The notes beneath the pieces were generated by a model. The model was not told the origin of the DNA and did no database searches. It was given only the letters and a program-made list of their open reading frames with translations. From NCBI GenBank assembly GCA_001797335.1, contig MGPE01000005.1, forward strand, positions 124,001 to 188,000: a stretch of 64,000 nucleotides of DNA, given 5' to 3'. The stretch comes from Deltaproteobacteria bacterium GWA2_38_16 (GTDB taxonomy: Bacteria > Bdellovibrionota > JACOXK01 > 2-02-FULL-40-11). Positions 26,869 through 38,000 of this stretch are shown here, one piece after another (within the stretch, counting starts at the first letter, position 1; each line of letters begins with the position of its first letter). The translations under genes were made by a program, and so were the position numbers.

Positions 26869-27616
26869 CGGTGACTCCAAATGATTCACTTTGTGAAATG
26901 AGCCCCTGGCTCATTCCTATTTCTAGTTTCCAGGAATTTTCTATAAAAGAAATTCCTTCTTTGAGCAAAGCCTGATTTAAAGGGCTGTCCCAATGTGTGT
27001 CTCGACGTCCCCAAAATTCAAAAGATCCTATCCACTGATCTCTCAATGCATAAGAACAGGCTACTCCATATCCAAAAACATCATTTTGTCCATGAAGATT
27101 ATCGGGATGTCCTAGAAGTTCAAGCCCTAAATTAGTGAAAAGGTGTAGTTTTTCAAATTGCTTTCCAAAAATAGAGTACATGAAAATATCCGTTTTATCA
27201 GTTCCTGCATAGGTTTCATTACTGGCATTGGGAAGTTTTGCCCCCACCCTTATAGAAAAGGAAGGAAATATGTTTTCTTCCAGTAGTCGTATTTTGGTAA
27301 AAAAACTTATATCAGAAACATCCGCAGTGCTTTTGCCTTGATGTACTTTAATAAAACGCATCATATCCCAATCGATTTCAAATTCACTCCCCGGTCCTAG
27401 TCCTAGAGTGAGGTATGCAGAAGGACCGTAAATGACATGATCTGCTGAGTGTATATAATCTGGTGCAATCGTATTTTTAAGGAAGGAACTTTTTAACGTA
27501 GCTGACATATTTCCTCGCTTTAAAATCTGATCAGAGGTGGTGTTTAAAAATGCCTGAGCCAGGGCCAGGTGAGGCCAACATAGGATAACTCCTAGAAGTA
27601 TTTTGATACCTTTCAT
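26837..27616 (-). CDS. Exported, probably outer-membrane beta-barrel protein
   Basis: 259 residues from ATG 27616, with a signal peptide ending ALA-QAF. The body alternates polar and hydrophobic residues in barrel-like strands (YLTLGLGPGSEFEIDWDMM, FGYGVACSYALRDQWIGSFE) and resembles proteins annotated as MetA-pathway/transporter-like barrels. It starts from a promoter that shares its -35 box with the divergent phosphatase gene, and overlaps the fibronectin-type gene by at least 32 bases. Confidence 0.65.
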   Translation of the reverse strand: MKGIKILLGVILCWPHLALAQAFLNTTSDQILKRGNMSATLKSSFLKNTIAPDYIHSADHVIYGPSAYLTLGLGPGSEFEIDWDMMRFIKVHQGKSTADVSDISFFTKIRLLEENIFPSFSIRVGAKLPNASNETYAGTDKTDIFMYSIFGKQFEKLHLFTNLGLELLGHPDNLHGQNDVFGYGVACSYALRDQWIGSFEFWGRRDTHWDSPLNQALLKEGISFIENSWKLEIGMSQGLISQSESFGVTGAITKTFSIL

Positions 27617-27629
27617 GATGCAAAGTATT

Positions 27630-27681
27630 ATTATGGTGAAACTATCTTGAATTTGCAAATAATAAGTAAATAGCGTATAAA
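27630..27681. promoter_or_regulatory. Divergent promoters sharing one palindromic -35 element
   Basis: TTGCAA (27653-27658) is its own reverse complement. On the plus strand it is followed after 17 bases by TATAAA (27676-27681), six bases before ATG 27688. On the minus strand it is followed after 17 bases by CATAAT (27635-27630), 13 bases before ATG 27616. One hexamer can thus serve as the -35 of both promoters, so polymerase could occupy only one at a time. Confidence 0.5.
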
Positions 27682-27687
27682 ACCTCC

Positions 27688-29407
<1,720 letters not shown>

Positions 29408-29422
29408 TTACACTTTCCTTCC

Positions 29423-30760
29423 ATGGATCCATTGCTTCAAAAAGATCTCCAAAAATTATATGAATGTCCGCGAATAAATGAGTTTATGACGCTTCTTTCC
29501 CAATGGGTTAAAAAATATTCTTTAAAAGAAATTGTAGAAACGGTGGCTTTAAGCAGTGCCTCTCGAAAAACGAGTATCATGGGGTTAGAAACTGCGTGGC
29601 TGTTATCTCAGTTTTTTCATTCTCAAAATCGTCTTTTGCCCATTGCTCAAATGATGTGGATAAATTTGTGTGAGGCAGCACGATCCTCTGAAATAGATAA
29701 TATTAAAGAACAGTTTGGAACGCCTCCCAGGGCTTCTGAGCTCAATATGGATGTTTTTAAAAAAGCCTATCGAGAGCGTGATTTTCAAAAAACATTTCGA
29801 TGGTTTGTGTTTTTAGCGAGAGAAGAAAAACATAGAAAAGAAATGATGTCTTTTCTTGTCTCTCAAGTATTTTCAGATGAGGCCGATGCGGGATATAAAA
29901 TAGGCTATCTTATTCAAACCCAGAAATTTTGTGAGTTTTTCCAGTGGAAAGATTTTTATGTTTATTGGTTTTCAACTCTACATGACCTTTTGTATACGCC
30001 TTCCAAAGTAGAATTGTTTCATGAAGTTGAAGCTTACTGTAAAGAGGTAACTCCTGTTCTCTCAAACTCTGGATTTTTTAATGAAGTGATCTATTCAGAC
30101 ATTAAGGACTCTGTGTTTAATGATGAAAAATCGGTAACATTAGAAAAAATATCTGATGCTTTAAATACACAAAAACAATCTTTATCGTCGCTATGGGAAC
30201 TTTTAAAGTTAATTTCTGGTGAAACGTCTTTAGAAGCATTTCACTACACTTCTTATCTTTTTGAAGCAGTGCCCTTTTTAAAACTTGAAGATCAATTTAA
30301 GGCTTTGCTTCAAGCCTCATTATTTATTAAGAAAATGGCTATTTTAGCTAAACCTTTTAAGGTTATTGTCGAAGAACCGTTAGGAACAGTTGAAGAAAAA
30401 AAAGTGCCTTCTTTTTTTCTAGAATATGCCATTCGTCGAGGGCAGGTGGGTAAAGCCTTAGGGGCTTTAAACACTCTCGTGGAACATCCAGAAGAAATGA
30501 ATCAAGTTACTTTAGAGCTTTTGGCCTTTTTAGCCTCTCAAAATAGTAATATTCTAATGGCAAAGAAAAATATTTCCTGTGCTACTCTTTCCATTAAAAA
30601 TTATGTTCAGGTTTCCCATCCATTTAGGCACCTCTATTTAAAAGTGTTAGTAAAATTTCTAGCCGAACAACCCAAAGACAATACAATTTATCATGCTTTG
30701 TCTAATACTCAAAAAATCAAGTTAGGATATTATTCTTTAGAGGGTGATTTTGGGTTTTGA
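29423..30760 (+). CDS. Cytoplasmic protein of unknown function
   Basis: A 445-residue mainly helical protein with no signal peptide, membrane span or motif that I recognise. It follows tgt by 15 bases and is probably in the same transcript. Its final 31 bases overlap the 3' end of the convergent NADAR gene. No Shine-Dalgarno precedes the ATG. Confidence 0.7.
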   Translation: MDPLLQKDLQKLYECPRINEFMTLLSQWVKKYSLKEIVETVALSSASRKTSIMGLETAWLLSQFFHSQNRLLPIAQMMWINLCEAARSSEIDNIKEQFGTPPRASELNMDVFKKAYRERDFQKTFRWFVFLAREEKHRKEMMSFLVSQVFSDEADAGYKIGYLIQTQKFCEFFQWKDFYVYWFSTLHDLLYTPSKVELFHEVEAYCKEVTPVLSNSGFFNEVIYSDIKDSVFNDEKSVTLEKISDALNTQKQSLSSLWELLKLISGETSLEAFHYTSYLFEAVPFLKLEDQFKALLQASLFIKKMAILAKPFKVIVEEPLGTVEEKKVPSFFLEYAIRRGQVGKALGALNTLVEHPEEMNQVTLELLAFLASQNSNILMAKKNISCATLSIKNYVQVSHPFRHLYLKVLVKFLAEQPKDNTIYHALSNTQKIKLGYYSLEGDFGF

Positions 30761-31401
30761 AGGTTGGAACGGATTTTTGTGAGAATTTCTTCGTAATGAT
30801 ACGCTGGCGGAGCATCGGCATCTTGGATGTGATCTGCTCTTAAGACAAGATCTCCAGTTTTAAGAAGTAAGTCTTTTGTTTTTGGATTTTGATCAATCTT
30901 GGCTTGAATGGCTCTGAAAATAAGTTTGTAATGGTCTTCTTTATTTTTGCCTTTGTATTCCATGCGTTTGCCTTGATAAGAAATCCATGTAATTCCTAAT
31001 TTTTTATAATTTTCTTTGGTAGCGTCTCCCGCCTCTTTAGCTTCAAAGCCTGAAAGCTGAGCCACTTCTGCACGTGTGTATTTCCACACTAAATCGTTTC
31101 GAAATCTGGGATCGTCTTTGTCTTCTGGGTCTGGATATTTCATCATTTGCCAAAATCCTTCCACACTGGCGTAGCTTTTTTCATCGAGCGTAAAGGGAGT
31201 TGCAGCAAAGTTAGAAAAAATGCCAAGTTCAGTACGTTTGGAAAGGATCACTTCTTCTCCAAATTTGGCATCTTGAGGCAATATTTCCCACGGCTTTGCT
31301 TCTTCTCTGGGAACAGGCTTCCACCATTCTGAAGGATAGGGAGTATGATCAGCAAAGAGAGAAGGGGAAAGTAAACACAGCAAAAAGATAATTTTTTTCA
31401 T
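30730..31401 (-). CDS. Secreted NADAR-family protein (YbiA-like)
   Basis: 223 residues. The domain is recognisable from FSNFAATPFTLDEKSYASVEGFWQM, with the conserved F-S-N-F and S-x-E-x-x-x-Q pattern, and the later DLVWKYTRAEVAQLSG and LLLKTGDLVLRA. NADAR proteins cleave N-glycosidic bonds in riboflavin intermediates (YbiA) or remove ADP-ribose from guanine. What is unusual is the Sec signal peptide (MKKIIFLLCLLSPSLFA-DH), which would export the enzyme. It starts three bases after the korB stop. Confidence 0.8.
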   Translation of the reverse strand: MKKIIFLLCLLSPSLFADHTPYPSEWWKPVPREEAKPWEILPQDAKFGEEVILSKRTELGIFSNFAATPFTLDEKSYASVEGFWQMMKYPDPEDKDDPRFRNDLVWKYTRAEVAQLSGFEAKEAGDATKENYKKLGITWISYQGKRMEYKGKNKEDHYKLIFRAIQAKIDQNPKTKDLLLKTGDLVLRADHIQDADAPPAYHYEEILTKIRSNLQNPKSPSKE

Positions 31402-31404
31402 GCT

Positions 31405-32427
31405 TTAAAGAAGCTCTTTCATGAGAGCGTCAAATTCTTCCTTTGTTGGGATAAGATCTTTTTCTGTTAAATCTCGAAGAGGGACATCTACTAAATTTAA
31501 AAGCTCATGATGGGGTTTGGCATCTTTTTTATAGTAGATGAGTCCTGTAATAATTTTTTGTTCTTTAAACCCTTTTTCCAAAACATTTAAAGCATTCATT
31601 CGATCTGCTGGATCGTATTCGTTGTGGAGTTTTTTAAGTATGAGCTTTGAGCCATCGTGAAGCATGATTTCTGTAGCTTCACCAGGCTTATAATCCACCG
31701 TAATTTCTTCAAACGAAGGAACAAATCCCAATTCATGAAGAGGGATATCATGTTCTTTAACATAGGGATAACTTTTGGTAGAGGTTTCATGGTTATTAAA
31801 GGTGACGCACGGGCTAATGACATCTAAAATAGCGCAGCCTTTGTGTGCGAGGCCGGCTTTAATAAGGGAGGTGAGTTGTGTTTTATCCCCTGCAAAGCTT
31901 CGAGCCACAAAAGGTGCTCCCAGTTCAATGGCCAGCTGCACCAGATCCAGCGGTTGGTATTCATTCACATCACCATAATGTGACTGGGCATGAAAATCTG
32001 CGGTGGCGGAGAACTGTCCTTTCGTAAGGCCATAGGTGCCATTATTTTCAATAATATAGAGCATGTCTGTATTTCGACGAACAGCATGCATGAATTGTCC
32101 AATGCCAATATTAGCACTATCTCCATCCCCGCTAACGCCAATATATTTTAAGGTATGATTGGCTGCTTCGGCACCCGTGGCTAAAGAGGGCATCCGACCA
32201 TGGACCGCATTAAATCCATGTGAGTGCGATAAAAGATAGGTAATGGATTTACTGGAACATCCAATACCGCTGAGTTTTGCAAGTTTATGAGGGGGCAGTC
32301 CCATCTCATAACAGGCATTGATGATACAACTTGTGATAGAATCATGCCCACATCCCTTACACAAAGTAGAGGGAGGTCCTTGATAATCTTGTTTTGAAAA
32401 ACCAGAACGATTGGTCATATCAGCCAT
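31405..32427 (-). CDS. korB: 2-oxoacid:ferredoxin oxidoreductase, beta subunit
   Basis: 340 residues, thiamine-diphosphate-binding. Hallmarks: LCKGCGHDSITSCIINAC, SGIGCSSKSITYLLSHSHGFNAVHGRMPSLATG and the ThDP motif SGDGDSANIGIGQFMHAVRRN with ENNGTYGLTKGQ. With KorA it oxidatively decarboxylates a 2-oxoacid (probably 2-oxoglutarate) and reduces ferredoxin. ATG 32427 overlaps the korA stop by eight bases. Substrate choice within the family is inferred. Confidence 0.9.
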   Translation of the reverse strand: MADMTNRSGFSKQDYQGPPSTLCKGCGHDSITSCIINACYEMGLPPHKLAKLSGIGCSSKSITYLLSHSHGFNAVHGRMPSLATGAEAANHTLKYIGVSGDGDSANIGIGQFMHAVRRNTDMLYIIENNGTYGLTKGQFSATADFHAQSHYGDVNEYQPLDLVQLAIELGAPFVARSFAGDKTQLTSLIKAGLAHKGCAILDVISPCVTFNNHETSTKSYPYVKEHDIPLHELGFVPSFEEITVDYKPGEATEIMLHDGSKLILKKLHNEYDPADRMNALNVLEKGFKEQKIITGLIYYKKDAKPHHELLNLVDVPLRDLTEKDLIPTKEEFDALMKELL

Positions 32428-34222
32428 GAGCGATTGCCTCCTCAATTTTATGAGAGATGAAATCAGGATCTAAGGGTAATCCATCGGAATAGGCTATCGG
32501 AAAAATTTTAGGGGCAATGTCACAAAATTGTAATTTTATAAGAGTGGCCAATTGACTGTCTCGATTGTGATCAATGACAATGACTTTATCACAGGTTTTA
32601 ATGAAATCTTTTACTTCTTTATGGAAAGGGTAAGCTAAAACTCTAAGATATTTAAGAGATGTTTTCTTTATTTTTAAGTCATCCAGTGCTTCTTGAATGG
32701 CATGGTCATTGGTTCCTGCGCTAATAATTCCTATTTTAGCTTTGGCATCTCCTAAAACGATAGGTTTGGGTAAATATTGAGGGGCCGTATGAAATTTCTT
32801 TTCTAACCGAAGCATATTGGTTCTGTAAACGGTTGGATCTTCGGAATACCCTGCTATTTCTGTGTGTCCTGTCCCCCGTGTAAAATAAGCAGCCAGAGGA
32901 TGTGGAGTGCCGGGTAGTGTTCGATAAGGGATTCCATCTTTATCAATATCTGCATATCGACCAAAGGATTTAATATTTTCTAAATCTTTAAGAGTGAGTA
33001 CTTTTCCTCGATCAAATGGACCTTTTAAATAATTAAAAGGTTCACTGGCCCAATAGTTCATTCCCAATTCTAAATCTGTCATGACAATAACGGGAGTTTG
33101 TAAACGATCAGCAATGTCGAATGATTTTGCTCCCAGCTCAAAGGCTTCTTTGACGGTGGCTGGGAATAAGAGAATATGTCTATTATCTCCATGAGAAGCA
33201 AAAGCACATTTTAAAATATCGGCTTGTTGGGTTCGTGTGGGCATCCCTGTAGAAGGTCCTACCCGTTGTACATTAACGATGACCACAGGAACTTCTGCAT
33301 AATAGGCCAGTCCTAAAAATTCACTCATGAGTGAAATTCCAGGACCGGAGCTAGCCGTCATGGCACGCGCACCCATCCATCCTGCTCCAATGGCAGCACC
33401 AATGGCACAGAGCTCATCTTCTACTTGAATGACGGCTATTTTTTTCTTTTTTGTTTCAGGATCTGTTCGCAATCTTTGTCCATAGCTATCCATCGCTTCA
33501 TTTAAAGAACTGGCCGGAGTAATGGGGTACCAAGCATCTACCGTACACCCTCCCATAATACACCCTAAAGCGGTGGCGGCATTGCCTTCGATGACAATCT
33601 GGGGTTTGGCGTTTTTGATTTTTTCATAAGAATAAGGATCTTTTTTGGGTAAATGTTCTTTGGCATATTGAATCCCCAGATCAATGGCTTTTAAATTGAC
33701 ATCAATGGCTTTTTGTTTTTTCTTAAAACTGTCTTCAATAACACTTCGTAAAATGTTTTTATCAAGGCCAAAAATTTCTGCCATCACTCCCACATAGAGC
33801 GTATTGGTGAGAAGCGATCTGAGTCTGGGGGTATCAAACGTATTTTTGGCAATCTTTGTAAGAGGAACAGGATAATAGGTAACGTTTTCTTTAGGAGTTC
33901 CAATGTTAAGAGTGGTTTCATCATAGATCACGACATCTCCTGGATGAACTTCTGCCAAGTCTTGACCCATAGAGGCAGGATTGACAGCTATGAGAACTTC
34001 TGAATGTCGTTTCATCGATTGATAGCCTTTGGGATTGGTCCGAATATAAAACCAGGTGGGAAGTCCTTGGATATTAGAAGGAAAAAGATTTTTAGCAGAG
34101 GTTGGAATACCCATTCTGACCAAGGTTTTAAAAAGAATATTGTTTGCCGATTGGCTTCCCGTACCATTAATGGTTGCAATTTTAATGGTGAAGTTATTGA
34201 CAATTTTTTGAGGCGTACTCAT
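32420..34222 (-). CDS. korA: 2-oxoacid:ferredoxin oxidoreductase, fused gamma-alpha subunit
   Basis: 600 residues. An N-terminal gamma domain (INGTGSQSANNILFKTLVRM) is fused to the alpha pyrimidine-binding domain, which starts near residue 210 with EGNAATALGCIMGGCTVDAW and YPITPASSLNEAM; further motifs are ASSGPGISLMSEFLGLA and PTRTQQADI. The fused layout is common in 2-oxoglutarate:ferredoxin oxidoreductases. It lies downstream of nuoCDEFGI on the same strand. Confidence 0.92.
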   Translation of the reverse strand: MSTPQKIVNNFTIKIATINGTGSQSANNILFKTLVRMGIPTSAKNLFPSNIQGLPTWFYIRTNPKGYQSMKRHSEVLIAVNPASMGQDLAEVHPGDVVIYDETTLNIGTPKENVTYYPVPLTKIAKNTFDTPRLRSLLTNTLYVGVMAEIFGLDKNILRSVIEDSFKKKQKAIDVNLKAIDLGIQYAKEHLPKKDPYSYEKIKNAKPQIVIEGNAATALGCIMGGCTVDAWYPITPASSLNEAMDSYGQRLRTDPETKKKKIAVIQVEDELCAIGAAIGAGWMGARAMTASSGPGISLMSEFLGLAYYAEVPVVIVNVQRVGPSTGMPTRTQQADILKCAFASHGDNRHILLFPATVKEAFELGAKSFDIADRLQTPVIVMTDLELGMNYWASEPFNYLKGPFDRGKVLTLKDLENIKSFGRYADIDKDGIPYRTLPGTPHPLAAYFTRGTGHTEIAGYSEDPTVYRTNMLRLEKKFHTAPQYLPKPIVLGDAKAKIGIISAGTNDHAIQEALDDLKIKKTSLKYLRVLAYPFHKEVKDFIKTCDKVIVIDHNRDSQLATLIKLQFCDIAPKIFPIAYSDGLPLDPDFISHKIEEAIAHG

Positions 34223-34277
34223 GATTTAGAATCCTTGACTTTGCTATAGCATAGTTAATTTTTTTTATGCAATATAT

Positions 34278-34778
34278 TTATGAATTAACTTTTGAGATCA
34301 CTCCTCCTTGTAAAGCAGGTCGGTTACTTAAATATTCTTTGTCCATAATGAAGCTTGATTCTGAGTAATCTGCCCATTCATATTCTTGGCCCATGCGTAT
34401 AGCATCCACGGGGCAGGCTTCTTCACAATAGCCACACATAACACACCTTAAAAGATCAATTTGAAAAGAAATGGGGAATTTTTCTACCTTGGGATCCGGA
34501 TGTTCTGAAGGTGTAATCTTAATACACCGAGCTGGGCATGCGGTTTGGCAAAGAAGGCAAGATGTACATCGAATGGATCCATCTAATTTTTTGGTTAAAA
34601 TGTGTTTTCCTTTAAACCGAGCGGATCGTTCGCGTTTTTTTTCTGGGTATTGAATGGTAGGGATTTTTCGAATTCTAAGAAGATTTAAAATAAAATGTTT
34701 TAAGGTAACGGTCATTCCTAAAAGCATGCCTCGAAAGAAAAAGAGTTTGTGATAGGAGGGGGGACGTTTAATTAACAT
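34278..34778 (-). CDS. nuoI: NADH-quinone oxidoreductase subunit I
   Basis: 166 residues with two [4Fe-4S] motifs: CTSCLLCQTACPARC and CVMCGYCEEACPVDAI. It relays electrons between NuoG and NuoB in complex I. Its ATG overlaps the end of nuoG by seven bases. nuoH, which normally stands between nuoG and nuoI, is absent here. Confidence 0.93.
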   Translation of the reverse strand: MLIKRPPSYHKLFFFRGMLLGMTVTLKHFILNLLRIRKIPTIQYPEKKRERSARFKGKHILTKKLDGSIRCTSCLLCQTACPARCIKITPSEHPDPKVEKFPISFQIDLLRCVMCGYCEEACPVDAIRMGQEYEWADYSESSFIMDKEYLSNRPALQGGVISKVNS

Positions 34779-36262
34779 AAAATCTCACAAATGGGTTTTG
34801 CTTCGGGAATAAGTTTTACACCTCGAGAGAGTTTTTGGGACAATCCTTTAAAGTTTACAAAAGTTCCTTCTGTTTCGATAAAGGTAAGGGTGGGTAACAG
34901 GAGATCAAAAAGAGGGATTTGGTGCTTTACTTGGGTGCCAATATAAATTTTTGTTTTAAGGGAATTATTCTCTTTAAACCAGGATAAAAATTCTGGATAG
35001 GCTTCTAAATCATGGGGGCCAAAAATAAATAATATTGTCCAAGGATCTGATTTTAATTTTTGTTGAAAAAGAGAGAGATTTTGTTCTTGAAGCTTATAGT
35101 GGGCGCTGATTTTAAGTAAGCCCTGTGAGTTTGGATTTTTATCTCGACGGAAAAGAAGCTCATCTGTAACGGTAGAGTCAGATGCAAGATGGGAATCTGC
35201 GCAATGAAAAATATTTTGGGTGCCAATGGTTTTGGTAAAAAAATCATATATGTGGGTGATGTCTTCTGATGTGTATTGAGGGGTAATGAGGACAGAAATT
35301 TGCGAAGCTGGTGTTTTAAAAATAGTAAATAATTCATGTTTTGTTTCATCCCATTCCGTAGGAATAAGCGTGGCTGCTTTTTTGATGAGAGGGGTAGAGA
35401 TTCTTGATTCTCTGTGGGTATGTTTATACCGCATGCGTCCATAGTCACACATCCAATAGCCATTGACTTCTTCGTTAAAACGCGGGCGCATTCGATAGGT
35501 TCGTTTTTCAATGGGATCTTGTGAGATAGTAACATTGCATCCAGTAGAACATCCCGGGCAAATAGATGGGATATCTTTTAAAAACCATACTCGCCTTTTA
35601 AATCGAAAATCACGACTGGTGAGAGCACCGACAGGGCAAATATCGACACTATTTAAGGTGTAATTATTGTTCAAAGCTTTGTCTTCGTAGGTGCCAATTT
35701 CACTTCGGTCTCCTCGGTTAAAAATAGCCATTTCACTGGTTTTAGGAACTTCATCAAAAAAACGTACACACCGAGAGCATAGAATACATCGCTCGGTATC
35801 TAACATTACATGATCCCCAATGGGGATAACTTTTCGTTTTTTTACTTTTTCTTCTTCCATGCGGCTCTCATATTTTCCAAATTGCATGTAATAATTTTGA
35901 AGACCGCATTCGCCGGCTTGATCGCAAATAGGACAATCAAGGGGATGATTGATAAGATGAAACGCAAGATTCCACTTTTGAATATTTTTAACAGTTTCAG
36001 TTTGAGTTTTAACCACCATATTTTCAGTGACGGTGGCATTACATGAAATCAAAGGGCGGGGTTGGCCTTCGACTTCAACAAAGCACATGCGGCAACAGCC
36101 TGCGACGGATAATCCAGGGTGGTAGCAGTAGTGAGGAACGGAAACGCCATTATCCAAAAGGGCTTTTAAGAGATTTCCGCCCTTTGGAGCTTCGATGACT
36201 TTTCCGTCAGCCGTAATTTTTACCATGGGATTCTTCGCTTTTGGCTCAGAATGACTTGTCAT
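34772..36262 (-). CDS. nuoG: NADH-quinone oxidoreductase subunit G (short form)
   Basis: 496 residues from ATG 36262, which forms an ATGA overlap with nuoF. The [2Fe-2S] domain (HYCYHPGLSVAGCCRMCFVE), the HxxxC motif region (HPLDCPICDQAGECGLQN), the [4Fe-4S] ferredoxin part (CILCSRCVRFFDE) and the molybdopterin-Fe4S4 domain (CPGCSTGCNVTI) are present. The protein is shorter than the usual 650-900 residues: the degenerate molybdopterin-oxidoreductase domain is reduced. Confidence 0.92.
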   Translation of the reverse strand: MTSHSEPKAKNPMVKITADGKVIEAPKGGNLLKALLDNGVSVPHYCYHPGLSVAGCCRMCFVEVEGQPRPLISCNATVTENMVVKTQTETVKNIQKWNLAFHLINHPLDCPICDQAGECGLQNYYMQFGKYESRMEEEKVKKRKVIPIGDHVMLDTERCILCSRCVRFFDEVPKTSEMAIFNRGDRSEIGTYEDKALNNNYTLNSVDICPVGALTSRDFRFKRRVWFLKDIPSICPGCSTGCNVTISQDPIEKRTYRMRPRFNEEVNGYWMCDYGRMRYKHTHRESRISTPLIKKAATLIPTEWDETKHELFTIFKTPASQISVLITPQYTSEDITHIYDFFTKTIGTQNIFHCADSHLASDSTVTDELLFRRDKNPNSQGLLKISAHYKLQEQNLSLFQQKLKSDPWTILFIFGPHDLEAYPEFLSWFKENNSLKTKIYIGTQVKHQIPLFDLLLPTLTFIETEGTFVNFKGLSQKLSRGVKLIPEAKPICEILC

Positions 36263-37530
36263 AAATGACACCTTTTATTTTTAATATGGTACTCGAATTC
36301 CTGCTTAAACTTTGTCACAAAACTTTTTACCGGCATCGCAGCGGCATCTGAAAGGGCACAAATGGTTCTTCCCCCCATCATATTGGTACTAATGTCTTGA
36401 AGGAGAGGAATATCTTCAGCTCTTCCTCGTTGATGAAGAATGCTATCCACTACTTTTTTCATCCATCCCGTTCCTTCTCGGCACGGAGTGCATTGACCAC
36501 AGGATTCATGTTTATAAAAATACGTAATGACACTTAAAAGATCCACCATGCATTGGTCATTGGCAATGACAATCACGCCCCCAGATCCCAGCATGCTGCC
36601 TACTTTAGCTAAAGATTCAAAATCCATCGTCATCGTCATGGTTTCTTCAGCCGTTAACACAGGGGCTGAGAGTCCTCCGGGGATGACCGCTTTTAACTTT
36701 AAATTACCGGTGAGCCCTCCGCCGATATCGTAAATTAAATCTTTCAACGGAAAACCAAGGGGAAGTTCATAGGTTCCTGGATTTTTAACAGGGCCTGACA
36801 AGCAAAAAAGTTTTGTGCCGGGGCTTTTTTCTGTGCCTATTTTTTTATAATTGTCTGCTCCATTTAAAATAATCCAAGGAAGAACAGCCAGCGTTTCAAC
36901 GTTATTAATGACGGTGGGTTTTTTGTTAAATCCACTAATGGCAGGAAAAGGTGGTTTTACTTTAGGTTGCCCTTTGGCTCCTTCCATAGAGGTGACAAGT
37001 CCTGTTTCTTCTCCACAGATGTAAGCTCCCGCGCCTTTAAAAACATGAATATCAAGAGAAAACGGTGTGCCAAAGATATTTTTTCCTAAAAAATTATTTT
37101 TAGTGCATTCTTGAATGGCTGCTTCTAAAGCTTCGATCGATTCTGTATATTCTCCCCGAACATAAATATAGGCTCTGGGGCATTGGATAGCATAGCAGGC
37201 AATAATCATTCCTTCCAAAGTAGAATGCGGAATTTGCTCCATGAGAATTCTATCTTTAAAGGTTCCCGGTTCTCCCTCGTCTGCATTGCAGAGAAGGTAT
37301 TTCAGGGGAGCATCTTTAGGAACGAAAGACCATTTCATTCCCGTGCCAAAACCTGCGCCTCCTCGTCCTCGAAGGCCAGAGTTTTTAACAAGCGTAATAA
37401 TGTCTTCTGGTTTTGTTTCTTTTAAAACTTTTTGGGCGGCTGTATATCCACCGTGCTCCCGGTAAACAGCGAGTTTTTTAATATTGGGGATATGTAGATT
37501 TTGAAAAACAATTTTTGGCGTAGGTGTCAT
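36259..37530 (-). CDS. nuoF: NADH-quinone oxidoreductase subunit F
   Basis: 423 residues. NADH/FMN site: GLRGRGGAGFGTGMKWSF, CNADEGEPGTFKDR and AGAYICGEETGLVTSMEG; the [4Fe-4S] motif is SCGQCTPCREGTGW with a distal Cys in RTICALSDAAAMP. It is the NADH-oxidising subunit. Overlaps nuoE by four bases. Confidence 0.96.
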   Translation of the reverse strand: MTPTPKIVFQNLHIPNIKKLAVYREHGGYTAAQKVLKETKPEDIITLVKNSGLRGRGGAGFGTGMKWSFVPKDAPLKYLLCNADEGEPGTFKDRILMEQIPHSTLEGMIIACYAIQCPRAYIYVRGEYTESIEALEAAIQECTKNNFLGKNIFGTPFSLDIHVFKGAGAYICGEETGLVTSMEGAKGQPKVKPPFPAISGFNKKPTVINNVETLAVLPWIILNGADNYKKIGTEKSPGTKLFCLSGPVKNPGTYELPLGFPLKDLIYDIGGGLTGNLKLKAVIPGGLSAPVLTAEETMTMTMDFESLAKVGSMLGSGGVIVIANDQCMVDLLSVITYFYKHESCGQCTPCREGTGWMKKVVDSILHQRGRAEDIPLLQDISTNMMGGRTICALSDAAAMPVKSFVTKFKQEFEYHIKNKRCHL

Positions 37531-38000
37531 GGGAGTTCTTTCAGTAATTGCTCCATTTTTTCTGGGGTGACTTGATAGTAATAGGTGTCGTTAATTCGAA
37601 GGGTGGGAGCTTTGTCGCATCCCCCTAAACATTCAGCTGTGCTCAACGTAAATTTTTTATCTTGAGTGGTTTCTCCTGCTTCAATCTTTAATTTCTTTTT
37701 AAGGTGAGAAAAAAGTTCTCGGCTTTTCATCATTGTACAAGAAATGTTGGTGCAGATTTGAATATGGTATTTCCCGACGGGTTTTTTATGTAGCATTGTA
37801 TAAAAAGAAGCGACTTCTTTGACTTTGGCAGGGGAAAGTTCTGTGAGTGTAGCAACATATTCAATAACCTCTGGGCTTAAATATCCAAATTCTTTTTGTG
37901 CCAAATGGAGAGTGGGAAGAAGTTTGGATTTGGGATTATCATATAAAGTGTCAAAGCTTTTAAATTCTTTGAGTGCGTTGGGTGAAAATTGAATATTCAT
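37527..38000 (-). CDS. nuoE: NADH-quinone oxidoreductase subunit E
   Basis: 157 residues with the thioredoxin-like [2Fe-2S] fold: CTNISCTMMKSRELF and STAECLGGCDKAPTLRIND give the four cysteine ligands. It pairs with NuoF. Overlaps nuoCD by four bases (ATGA). Confidence 0.95.
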   Translation of the reverse strand: MNIQFSPNALKEFKSFDTLYDNPKSKLLPTLHLAQKEFGYLSPEVIEYVATLTELSPAKVKEVASFYTMLHKKPVGKYHIQICTNISCTMMKSRELFSHLKKKLKIEAGETTQDKKFTLSTAECLGGCDKAPTLRINDTYYYQVTPEKMEQLLKELP

